Shown in pieces: positions 44,100-56,300 of a DNA stretch of 64,000 nt. A program made the translations under genes and the position numbers. The DNA is from Nectonema munidae. Its lineage: Eukaryota > Nematomorpha > Nectonematoida > Nectonematidae. Under the pieces are notes generated by a model. That model was not told the DNA's origin. It saw only the letters and a list, made by a program, of their open reading frames with translations, and did no database searches. The stretch's first letter is position 1. Each line of letters opens with the position of its first letter. The stretch is taken from contig JAUIRK010001031.1 in the NCBI GenBank assembly GCA_030549495.1, positions 186,001 to 250,000 on the forward strand, written 5' to 3'.

Positions 44100-46390
44100 T
44101 ACACTCTTCTTTATAATTGTATATAAATAAGTTTTTGAGTAAAATTTTTGAACTTATAAAAGGAATTTTCGCATAACTTTGTTTCTTGAAGATATGTGCT
44201 CCAAAACGAGACAACTCTGTACTTTAATAACTTTTTTGAACTTTCAGTCGATATTGTGGAATAACTAGTTTTCTTGATGATCTTAAGAAGTATTGAGTTT
44301 CTTGATGTACAAAAGATTGCCAAGCCAAAAATATTCCAGGTAGCAAACCATAAAGATATTTATATATAAATTTAGATAATTGAAGTAAATATATATCATT
44401 TAACTTTAACAAACTATTATTAATAAAGTGGATTGCTTTATGTTCTCTGTAACCTTAATTGAAGACTACTCTCAAAAAATTTTCTGCAAAATTTCAATTT
44501 TAGATATATTAGTATAACCCCGGTTTACTACGCTATAATTAAAATGGGCCAAAACTAGCGCTTTATAAAGTTTAAACTTAACACTTACGTGGAAAATTTT
44601 TTTATATCTTTTTAGTATACCAAAAGTAGAATTCAATTTTTTTGATTATTGTAAAGTTATTATTAATAAATAAGCCCAAAAAGTTGAATTAACTAACCCC
44701 CTCAATACCAAGTATATCCGAGTTTATTTCAGAGTTTTTACACTTTTTATTTGAAAAAAAAAATTATTTTGGATTTAGCCCAGTTTAAACTCAAAAAATT
44801 ATCTGTACACCATTTTGTTACTGTTAAAAAATTTTACTTAATTGAATTGTCTAACGTTTGCTTGCTATTGGCAACTGTTGAGATGGGAAGAAGCAATGTT
44901 ACGTCGTCTTCAAACAACAGGAAAGTGAAATTTTGGTTTGAATTATAGATATCATTTATGTATAAAGAGAAGAATAAAGGCTCTAAGATCGAGCCTTCAG
45001 GAACTCCTCAAAAGATGGATCTAGAAAAAGATAATGTATTATTAAACATAACTACTTGACGTCGGGACAATAGATAGGATTTGAAAAAATTGATGATTGA
45101 TGTGGAAAAGCGAAAACGTATTAGTTTTTCAAGAAGTAAATAGTGCGAAATACTGTCAAAAGCCTTTTGTAAATCAAGGGAAATAGCTAGAATTTCCTCA
45201 CAGTTTTCTAGATGTTGAACTTTTTCAACAAAAATGCATGTAAGTATTTAGTACTGTATTTTTTAAGAAAAGCAAACTGATAGCGGTACAATATATATGT
45301 TCAGTTTGTGTATAGATATATCGTAAATATCGCAAGTTTTCTTCACCCTAATTCATTCATTGCAATAATTACATCATTTTTTCCAAGAAAAAAGAATCTT
45401 TAGTATCACAAGGTTGAAGTTCAGACCAATCATTATTTGCCGTAGAGATATTATTTGAGGAAAAATATTCATTAAAAACTTCCAATACTCTTCTTTCATC
45501 AATAACAGTTCTTTCTGTAGTTTGAACAATATAATTTTAGACATTTTTTCGATTTATTATTTTTCTCAAGTTAGACCAAGTATCTTTTGGTGAATTAGCT
45601 TTTTCAAAAAGTTTAGAAAAATATAACTGCTTTTGTAATTTGATTTTTCTTTTTATTTCATTTCGACATTTCACGAATTCAACTCTAAATTTGTCATCAA
45701 TCGAACATTTATTCATCTTTTTATGAAATTTGTCTCGTTTTTTAATGAGATTGAGTATTTCTTGAGTCATCCAACTGTTTACTTTTATTCAATTTCAAAA
45801 AGTTTATTTGAAATTGATTGGATATTCCGGCTAATTATATTGAAATCAAAAAAATTTGTAAACAAGTAATCTTCATGATTTAAATATCTTGAAACTTTAT
45901 CTCATATGTATCTAAATTTGTAAAAGATTATCAAAATTTGACAAATTGGGATTCCTAGCTTTAAACATTAGTTATAAAAGATTTCAGATAATCAATATTT
46001 TGATGTAAATAGGACAACTTTTAGTAAAAGCAGAATGCGAGACGTCATCAAGCTTGTATAGAATACAATTATTACACTTATATTCATCTTTTGAATCTTT
46101 TATATCACATTTTTTGAACTCATGACTACATGAACAAAAACTACAAGAAACAAAGCCATTTTTGCATTGGGGGTGGTGTGCCCAAATCGACTACATATTC
46201 CACAGTTTCTTAAATAATAATAATCTTCAACTCTATTTTGCTGAAAACCTTTATTATACACTACATCACCAACAGCAGTAATAGTTTTTCTAATTTCAGG
46301 GTCAAGTTTATATTATCTTTTGACAAAGAAGGATCCATTTTTTTTATTATTATTTTAGGTAAAATAGGCTCACGTTTTAGAGGATTCACA
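44100..46390 (-). mobile_element. CR1/Jockey-like LINE with internal deletion
   Basis: On the minus strand, ORF1 zinc knuckles come first: CGICSRFGHTTP near 46,200, then CSFC and CNNC groups down to about 46,000. Instead of an endonuclease the sequence passes within 200-300 bp to ILNLIKKRDKFHKKM and TWSNLRKIINRKN (45,537-45,770), the segment just before RT. RT follows: VQHLENCEEILAISLDLQKA with FDSISH (about 45,130-45,250), GVPEGSILEPLFFSLYINDI (about 44,950), FEDDV for FADD near 44,900, and a C-terminal part to 44,100 (NDIYLLQLSKFIYKYLYGLL). The endonuclease is missing and the rest has stops and shifts. Confidence 0.75.
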
Positions 46391-46860
46391 AAATCTATTT
46401 ATAGCAACTCACAGTGCGAACGCTACAATGGCTTCATTTGTCGAACCATTAGTCTAGTAACCGAAAATCTCGGACTGCTTATTGAAAAGTGGAAAGAAGT
46501 TCCTCCAGACTGCTTTAATGTACTCAGAACTCTCTTGAATACATCAACTAACCGACTCCACGTGAAAGAATGTTTACATTTCGAAGAAACACCATTATCA
46601 ACAAGGTTCCATACTGGCTATTCATTTCAAAAACTGCCTAGATAAAGAAGTTTCCTGTCTTATCCAAAGCAAGCCTCAAGTAGAAATGTTGAGGATCTTG
46701 GAGTGAAATCCCTAGTGTGCGAGAGTACGATTTCAAGATGGAAACGAGCGCTTAAACACCTTGCTCCTAGAAGCCAAAAGGAAGCTGCTTCATCTAAATC
46801 TGGAAAAGAATTCCCCTCATTAGATCGCGGAAAAAGAAAACTCCTCAATTCACTTTTCAC
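46370..46860 (+). mobile_element. Ty3/Gypsy-like LTR retrotransposon fossil (integrase end of pol)
   Basis: A fragment of the integrase and C-terminal part of pol, recognisable by the segment around QCERYNGFICRTI and by similarity to the integrase family related to KRBA2. It is a fossil: broken, short, without gag, RT or identifiable LTRs in the neighbourhood. It abuts the 5' end of the LINE at 46,390 and is followed by the composite repeat at 47,110. Age is unclear but not recent, given the loss of all other parts. Confidence 0.7.
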
Positions 46861-47109
46861 CTTTACTGCGTGAAGTTTTCTTTCTCCTTGAACATAATTT
46901 GAACAACTCATTTTAGCATGTTTTTTCCTATCTTTTCTATAGTTTATTTTCAATTTACATCATTTTATTACTTAACATCTTTCTTTATTTTTGTATGTCA
47001 CTCTCATTGCCATGTAAATTTTGTAGTATATATTATATCAAGCTTTTGTAGAATAATCACTTTTTCCATCAAGTATTTGTTGAATAGAAGTTCCTGTTTT
47101 CAAGTTTCT

Positions 47110-49100
47110 TCTTCTTTCCACGACATTCATTGTTCAATTACAAAAAGTTGTCCACGTTCTTCATCTAAAAGATTCTCTCTTTGACGCAAAAGAAAAAGAT
47201 GGATAAATTCAATTTAAATAAAAAAATACCTTGATAGTGACTAAATTCTCACATATTGGCATCTGTGCCATTTTTGATAAATTTGACCTATTATGAATTT
47301 TCAGATTTCCTACCCATCATAGTTAAATGATAATTGTAATTCTAGATGATAAGCTATAGATTTAAATATTTTTGATTTGTAAAAGAGGAACTTCTTTTTC
47401 AGTCAAAATCTTTTTTGATGCACCTAATATTAGATCATTACACCACTTCCTGGTAGATCCTCCATTTAGTCAAGATGCATATTTTTTTTAATTATTTCTT
47501 TTGATCAGACGTTCTCTTTTCAAATTGTTCTCTAATACTAATCTTCAAAAGATTTTATAATATGTTTTGTTTTATTTTTTTTTGAATTTTTTTGAAGATG
47601 GTATCTAGATATAAACCGTAAAATCTGATGGAAGCTTTCAGATATTTTAAAACCATAAATGCCAAACCTGAGTCCAAAAATGAAACCATCATCTTCCATT
47701 TGGCATAAAAACACATATTTTATTTAAATTTCAAAAATATTTCTGTAGACATTAGACGCAAATCGAACATTTGATAGAGACTTTCAGACATTTAAAACCT
47801 CTAAATGCAAAAACTAATTTTAGAAATAAAACATAATGGTTGAATTGGTATAAAAACATATATTTAATGTAAAATTAGTGAGAATATTTTTGGATATAGT
47901 TTTCAGACGTAAACCGCAAATTTGATTGGCACTGCAGTAAAAATTCTAAATGCGAAAACTGCGTCCAGAAATGAAACCATCATGATCTATTTGGTATAAA
48001 AACATATATTTAATGTAAAATTTTAATCTATATTTTTAGAAACAAATTTTAGGACTAAACGCAAATTTCATTGATACTTATAGGTATTTTCAAATCCTAA
48101 CAGCAAAAATTGAGTCCATAAATCAAACTAGCATGGTTGATTTTGTATAAAAATATATATTTCATATAAAATATGAGAGAAAATGTTTGGAGATAGTTTT
48201 TAGAAGTTAACAGAAAATTTGATTGACATTGACAGATATTTTAAGACCTCTAAATGTGAAAAATGAACTCAGAAATAAAACCCGCATGGCCGATTTATTA
48301 TAAAACCTATATTTTATGTAAAATTTGAAGGAAAGTTTTAGGGACAATTTTTAGAAATAAATCACAAATTTGATTAACACTTATAGGTATTTTTAAATCT
48401 TAAATGTAAAAAATGAGTCCAGAAATGAAACCAGCATGGCCAATTTAGTATAAAACATATATTTTATGTAAAAAATTTTTTTGGAGACAATTTTTAGAAG
48501 TAAATCACAAATTTGATTAACACTTATAGGTATTTACAAATCCTAAATGTAAAAAATGAGTCCAGAAATGAAACCAGCATGACAGATTTAGTATAACAAC
48601 AAATAAATTTTATGTAAAATTTGAAGGAATGTTTTTGGAGACAATTTTTAGAAGTAAACCGCAAATTTGATTAACACTTATTGGTATTTTCAAATCTTAA
48701 ATGTAATAACTGAGTCCAGAAATGAAAACAGTATGGCCGATTTAGTATAAAAACTTCTGATCTATCAAAATTTTGATTGACATTTTCTAAAAAGTAGCCA
48801 TGATTATTGAAAAAATTAAATATATAAAGTGTTATGCGTTCAAAACTGTATATAATTATAAATTTTCAAGGTAGTATATAATATAGATCCTAAGTTATAA
48901 GATTAACTACAGAAAATGTCAAAATTTTGCTGGAAAATTTTAATTTTTGGTTTTGATTGACAATTTTGGACATGAAAGTGTCATTCAACTACCATGAAAA
49001 TGGTATCAAAAGATGCAGCTAGCGATTTTAGGAAAAGTCACAAAATTTGAAGGGATATGATTCAGCCAATTTTTTAGTGAAGGGAAGCACTAATAGGGTA
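47110..49100 (+). repeat. Composite repeat, copy iv, with 8-unit tandem array
   Basis: This is the clearest copy. Left-module part at 47,110-47,570. The array runs from 47,590 to 48,770, with the marker CCAGAAATGAAACC or variants near 47,674, 47,820, 47,965, 48,116, 48,269, 48,419, 48,562 and 48,717, so unit length is about 143-155 bp. Right module 48,775-49,100, containing CATGAAAATGGTATCAAAAG and ending CACTAATAGGG. Later units are more alike than the first ones, which suggests recent expansion at the right side. It is noncoding. Confidence 0.8.
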
Positions 49101-49798
49101 AAATTTTGTCTATATACTATGTGTATATGGCAATGGCAGATTTAGACAGGATGCAATCTCTATTTTTTAGTAATCTAAACCATTTTTTGTTCTGTTGCGT
49201 CCTCTAGTGCACTGTTGCTTCTTAATTTGCCCTTTTTTTTAAAAAAAAGTGGAGTACAACTGCTCTAGAATAGTAAAAAGCTTTTATCAAAAATAATAAT
49301 TTAAGCTTAAACATTTTTTCAATTTTGAACGTACAAAATTTAAGAAATGGATCCTTTAAGCTATGAAATCTAAGTGAATTACAACAGTACTTTCATCAGG
49401 AATGTGCACAACGGGTGTCGTGAAATGTAGGCATACTGCTGGTTTTGAATCTAAGGTCTTCAAATATACAAGTCTGGCATCTAACGAGTTTTACTGATGC
49501 TCACATACACTTACACAGATATGATGTAATTTAATTCAAATGCTTATAACTTTTAATTTCATTTTAAAGTATGAACCGATTATTGCATTCTTTAAACACA
49601 AAACGAATAGGAAATGATTCGTCTTGTAATTTTCGAGTTGAAAAAATAAAACATACTTTTTAATTTATTTTATATAAATTAAAACTATTATACAGAAATA
49701 TATATGATTTATGAACATTTTTATATGTAAAATACAATTCATTTTACATAAATTATTTCCACAAAAACAGAAAACTTTTTGTACGAAAATAAACTATT
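49101..49798. other. Spacer 3' of the spectraplakin gene
   Basis: No coding sequence or repeat boundary was recognised. The part nearest 49,982 should hold the 3' UTR. Confidence 0.4.
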
Positions 49799-49804
49799 TT
49801 TATT
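49799..49804 (-). terminator. Candidate poly(A) signal for the spectraplakin gene
   Basis: AATAAA on the minus strand about 180 bases after the stop codon. Other A+T hexamers are near, so the choice is tentative. Confidence 0.4.
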
Positions 49805-49982
49805 AAAAATTATTTCTAAAGTGGCTAGAAAATTTACAAGTATATATAAAAAAAATTAACAATTTTAAAATAAAGCAAATTAAAATAAATAAATCGTTAT
49901 AAGAACAACAAATAAACGGCATCTGAAAAAGGCTTTAAATCACAAAATAGAAGCAAGGATGAGATAACAGATTTTAATATAT

Positions 49983-50333
49983 TTAACGATAAGCTATTTT
50001 TCTATCTGGATTTCCACTTCTGAAATTTGTTTGTGAGGAAACATCATCTGAAAGTTCTGATGGGGATCTTGCTGGACTAATGAAACGAGATGAGCTTTGA
50101 CTTTCTGAGCATTGGCTAGCTTGACTACAGTCTAAAATAACCAGATATAAATAAATTGTATACATTTCATTCTAATCATATTTACTGGAGTTTTGACGTG
50201 GAAACCTTGATGCTTGGGGAAGGAAAGAACAATCAGAATTTGATACATCTGTTGAGGCATTTGAATTTCGCCCTTTTTTTAAAGCAATACCTTGCTGAGA
50301 TGTGTTTAAATGATTAAAGGTTGACGTCTTTGA
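49983..50333 (-). CDS. shot: shot Ser-rich C-terminal tail, last two exons
   Basis: Exon 50,186-50,333 reads SKTSTFNHLNTSQQGIALKK then GRNSNASTDVSN...FPRQNS. The last exon, 49,983-50,131, reads SQASQCSESQSSSRFISPAR, SPSELSDDVSS, and ends RKIAYR. It is basic and Ser-rich like tails of other spectraplakins, which bind microtubules and EB1. I see no plain SxIP EB1 motif: the nearest, KKLP, lacks the Ser/Thr. The tail may use other contacts, or an alternative last exon may lie outside my model. Confidence 0.8.
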
Positions 50334-53300
50334 CTTCGTGAAAATAAGCATTAATTAAGCACAAGGAATAAGTATGAATAAGAATACCTTTGGTAACTTT
50401 TTGCCGTCTTTAATTGAAGAAATTGCAAAGGAAGAGTTAAAATTCTTAGTATTGTATGGACTTTTAGAAACAAATGGTGCCATTCCTTGACTTATGCCAG
50501 GAGCAACTAAATAAGGCTGTCGCAGTTCAACATTAGTTCTGCCTTTAGCTAATAAAAATTGTAGGAAATTTTTTTATTAAATAGCAAGTAGTCATAGATA
50601 TAGAGGTTTTTTAAAAAAAAATCCTAATTTTTAATATCCTATACCAGTTAAACGTAAATTTTAGAGTTTGTGTGCGACGATTACAAACAGTAAAGTCTAT
50701 TTATTGCAAGTGCAGCGTTGTTATAAACATAAAAGTTTGATCAGTACATTTTTCATAATTACAAAAGTTAAAAAACGATACTCACTTCTTGTTCAGGATT
50801 ACGCAGTTATTGATCTACCATATTTAGTAGAATATTTAAACAAAATTTTTATCATTCGTAAACTAGTGCCAATTAAAATATAATTATTAACTAGTGGATA
50901 TTTTTTATTAAATTAAATATTAAAGCAAACACCCTTCAATAATAAAACACAGTGATTCGCCTAATCAAAATGGCATTAGTTGCGACAATTGGCAAGCATA
51001 CCAAACGTTTGACAACCATGTCTTATACATATCTATGACGTCAAAACAATTTAGTTTCGAAAAATTCTGTAATTATTCGATATCAAATAACTGGTACTAA
51101 GACAAAACGTGGAAAGACAATTTTGAATGGTAAAAAATATTTTAAAAAATATACTTGTTTCGAAATATGAGATTTTTCGAAAATATATTATGGAGTAAAT
51201 GAATATTTGATGATGATTGTTTATGTAAATCATGAAAAGTGTTCATTACATTAACCTGACTACACCTGACGGTAAAAATTTATTTTGATAAATATTTTTT
51301 CTCCCAATTATAGCCAGTCCCTAAAATGACATATATTATTAAAAAATAAAAATATATAGTAAAACTCAAGTATAGATTTATTGCTGCAAAATATAGTCTT
51401 TTCTAAGTTTAGCGGACTTTTCAAGGATAATATTAACTAGGTAAAGAAAAAAAGAAGGAATTATAATGAAAAATTCCAACCTCTACATGGATCATTCTTT
51501 AGAAGAAATTCATCTAACGCAACCCAACCGCCTCCAACGCGAACCATGACTGTGCTGCGGAGTATTCTGACCAGTCTGAGTTTATGAGATTGACCAAATG
51601 TATACTTTCCATCACCAACTTGTGCAACACTATACTTTTGAGTACATTTGCATTCTTCTAACTGCCTCTTCATCTCTCTCTCGATTCGCTCACCTTCGCT
51701 TACGTTGGTGTTGTTTGGAGGGTCATAGTTGGATGAACTTTTGAAGGCACTCGTCCATTCCTTGTAATCGATGAAATTATCATTATTTTTGTCAATGTTT
51801 CTCACGACTATTTCCATTTCTTGGCGAGATGTAGCAAACTGAGAAGCAAGGACAGCGTCTATCACGTCATTGTATGAAATTTTACCATCGTTATCTTTAT
51901 CTGTTGACCGGAAGAAATCCATTGCACGGTATTTATTATTTTTTAACCATTCGATATACTAAAGAAAAAAGCGCTCTTGATAAAATAGTTTAGGAAACTA
52001 CTATTTGAATAAAAAAAAGGAACATTGAAACTGCGATAAAAAATTTAAGAAATATAGTTTAAAATTGTTTATCTATATAATTCGTTAAAAAAGCAACATT
52101 GAACTTATTTATAATTTTTTTTAATTATTCATATCTATATAAGCAAAAAACATAGATTAATTGAATCTATTTTAATCAAGAAGTACGTAAGGAGAATTAT
52201 AGTATGATTCAAAAGTTATCTTTAGAAAACTTAAAAATCAAGTCTAAATATATAAAATACGTGAAATCACAGATATATTCATTTTTTAAGAAGATAAAGC
52301 TTTTTTTTAATTTCTATCAAAACTTTTAATTTGGTTGAGTAAAAAAACTCCTTGGAACTTTTACTTTTTCAACTAAACAAAATAGGCGTATGCAATAAGA
52401 CTCACCCTCTTTCTCCAATCCTCAAAATCAAAGTGTTTTAAACGCTCAAATTCTAACAAATCTTTTAAATGATCTTCCAATTTTTGTTGCCTATCCATAG
52501 CCAGCAGCCAAACTTGTCGCCATTTGTAAAATAAAGTTTTAATGTCTGGATTTTTATGTTCAAAAGTTTCCACGAAGCTATAAAAAAAGAATTTTTGAAA
52601 GTTAAAAATATTAAAATCATGATTATACTGAATAGTTAAAGACAGAATTCAAAATAAGTTTGGAAATGAGGGTATTCACAAAGGTTCTGAACATTTAATG
52701 CAAAAACAAGACTATGTATGTTGTGAATCGTAATTTTTTCTATGGACTCGTATGAATCAGTTATACTACAAAGAACTATAATAGGTTCGCTGTATTATGT
52801 ACACCATCAGTTAAATAAAACACAGAATGCACAGCATTTTGTAATTCGAAGGTCAATAAATTCTATTTTTAGGCATAGACAATTTTTAGTTTTATCATAA
52901 ATCAAACTGTAACTAGGATTTCTTTGATGAAGAGTATATTTAGTTACTACTTAATTTTTTTATACGAATATATTATTTTCTGAAGAAGTCTTGAGGAAAC
53001 GAAATATTGTGTTTTATAAATTTTCATCATTAAAGTTTTTTACAATAACTGTTCTTACATTCAGAAAAAGTGTTTTTTTTTATAAAACATATCATTTTTC
53101 CCTTGCCACATTTAATGCATATTTGTTATTCAATTATTATTATTAAATCTAAATCTAAAACTTAAGATATTTTAATTGCTACGAAAAAAATGTTGATAAA
53201 AAATAGAGACAAAACCTGTCTGAAAAAGTTCGCTTACCACCAAAAAATTTGTCATCAGATTAGGGCTGATAGATTTTAACATTATCAAAGCGGGACAAAA

Positions 53301-56300
53301 ATAGTATTGAAATAGTTTAGAACAAAAATTTGAATTTCTTACAAAAAAAAGATAAAAGTTGAGTTTTAAAAATAGAGATAAGAAATCATATTTTGAACTA
53401 AACTCTTGTAAAGAACTTTTTTGACAAATAATATTAGTGAATGAAAAACTGGGATTCCGTTGTTAAGCGATCCCAAAATCGGGATAGTCCTTGAAAACCC
53501 GGTGCATATGACAACCCTAAATTATATGAGGATCTTAACTACACTCAACCTTTTGGTATGCAAAAATTTAAAGAAGTTAAAGAAGTAGTTTTAAATATTT
53601 TTGATAAAGGTATAAATAAAGTGTTAATAAAGCAAAAAAAAGCACTACTAGTTTCTTCTTTACGTTAAGATTTGAAGCAAATAATTATTACCCAAAAATG
53701 AAAGCATTAGAATATAATTATAAATAAGTATGCTCATTCATTCCAGAAATGTGATAAAATGGCCTAATATGGCAAGGAGTTAACGCATACAACTAATTAC
53801 TTTGCTAATTACGCTTTCTTGCTAAGCACATGAACAATTAATTAACAAGAAAAGATAGGACTATAGTTTACTAGATATTATAACTAAGAATTAGCAAAAA
53901 ATATTAAATTTTGTACTTTTGAGACTGGTGATTGTTATTTGAAATATTTTGGGATTTATTAGTCTTTGTTTTTGAAATATTGGATAAACCAAGGTAATTA
54001 GAATGTGGAGATTTGAGAGAAAATGTTTGTGGTAGAGCTTTATTACAAGAAGTAAACTTGTCGACATCACTTTGCCTTTGACTCATACTTGCCATAAATT
54101 CCTAAGGTGAAAATGTGTAGAATCTATTTTTATAAGACTTATATTCTGATACCTTATGTTCTTCAATTTGTTTTTGAATAGAGAAGTGATTATTAGAGAA
54201 TGCGTGCTGGTTGAATGCTAGAAGGTTGGCCTCAGCAGTTATAATCCAAGCAAGAAGTTCATCAAGAAGTTTGCTTCTACTCTTTGCTTCGTCTTCGCAA
54301 TTTTTCAAACGCGACTGTGTCTGCTTTGTCCACATATTTATGTCTTTCCATTTTCCTTGTATAACTGCAATCCAACTACCCATAGACGATTCAGCATTTG
54401 GATGTGAGCATACAAGAATCTCATTTGCAAGGACTAACAATGACTCCACTTCTGGCTCCTACAAAAGAGTTTTAAAAATGTTAGAATGTTCTTGTATAGA
54501 TAGAACCACTGAAAACATTGTTATTTCTTTTTATTTACACTCAATAAAGACTCATACTTTGACAATTAAATATAAAAACTCATGTATACAGATTATTATC
54601 CACGAAATACTACGGTGGTTCTCAGCCGGGCGTTGAGGTGGGGTGGTAATTCTCCATTGGGGGAATTTAACAGTTACTAGAGGAAAGAAAAATTTGAAAC
54701 AACAATCAGGCATACTCTAATGGAGGAGATCAGAAAAGATGAAATATCAATATTTTTATTAGGTATCTCTAGTCATCTTGGCCGAACACTGATAAGGAAG
54801 AAATAAAAATTTTGAAGCTAATTTTTGATAAAAAAAAATTTAAGTGCAAATTTTGAGCCAGATAATTTTGAAAAGGAGAAGAACGGAGGGAATTAAATTT
54901 TAACGAATGATCAAAAGGGTCCCTGCGAGTAAAACGATTTAGAAGAACTGCAATGCAAGCATATAGAGACTTGACATATATAATTTTATGCCCCCTTTGT
55001 TCCTTTAAGGATACATAAAAATGATGTAATCTTAGATGTCCAATGCACGTCAGGAAAATGTGGTGATTTAAGGAGTCTACAATGTACAGCGCATTTATCT
55101 ATGTACTAAACAAAACATGAATTTCACTATCACTTCACCTATGCGCAGAGTTCTGTAAAATATCTTTGTACTTAGGAGTCACCTGATTAAAAATCTGGGA
55201 TTTATTATTCACCAACTAATCCTAACCAAAAATATCTAGATTAGCAGCCTGTTTTAATTTCAATATAAGAGTGTATTAAAATAGTCATATATTTTAACAT
55301 CTTTATAAAAATTAAGATTTAAACGTGTGATAATGGCTTACCATTTCAAGCATTTTATTTTCGAACAGGCTAAACTCGTTTAATAGGGAAGACATTTCAT
55401 GCATGTTGAATTCAGAAGTCGATTTTGAAAAGTATCTGAGTGAACTTTCTTTTTCGGAAATCCACTGTAAGAAATTTTGAGTTTGAGTATTGAATAGATT
55501 CGCCTTCTTCAGAGATTCTTGTATTTTGTGCATCTTGACTGTGCTCTCATTACAAATTTTCTGCCAAAGATCTAGAAGAATAATTTTAATAAAATGAAAA
55601 GATTGATTCCTTTATAGGAAATACCTTCCAACTCTTCTAAACTGCTTTGAATATTGTTTGAATGATCTTCACTTTCATTTATTTTTGTATCTTTTAGAAA
55701 ATTATTAGCAGAAGTGATTAAGGAGTCATAATTTGAGGAGCGTAAGATAATGTCTTGATGGAAGGTTTGGTGCTTTTCATAAAGTTTAGTAACCGTATTG
55801 ACGTCGCCGTAATACGAGAAATTTTCATCTTGGAGAATTTTGTTCTGGGTCTTCAACCACTCGATCATCTCATCTAGGGCATCTTGAATTTTACCTGATA
55901 AGATTAATTTTTCTTCGAGTTTTTGTCTTTGCTTAGAAGCTAGTGAAAATGTTTTCATCCATTCTTGTTTGAGAAGGGTGAGCAATTGGGTTATAGTTAT
56001 ATCATCTGCTGTTGTGCCTCTATGAATTAGGGAGTTACCCAGTTTCAAAACAGCATCATATTCTCCTTGATGGTCTTTCAAGTCCAAAGTACAATGCTAA
56101 AAATCCATAAATTATTTCAAGGTCATAATAAAATTGATTAAAGTACTTTATCAGAAACATAGTTATAGTGTAAGGTATGAAAAAAAAAAGTACGCTTTAT
56201 TTGAAAAATAAGCAAATGAAGTATTAAACAGCAGAATCAGAACTTTAGCAAAACACAAAATAAATGAATGAAATAAAAAATAAATAAAATGAAATTAAGG

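Noticed and set aside
47590-48770. Regularly spaced repeats considered as a CRISPR array
   Set aside because: Units are diverged, about 150 bp and continuous with no unique spacers, in a eukaryotic genome.
54211-54636. 141-codon plus-strand open frame opposite a shot exon
   Set aside because: Mirror of a well-supported minus-strand spectrin-repeat exon; antisense frames over conserved exons are expected.
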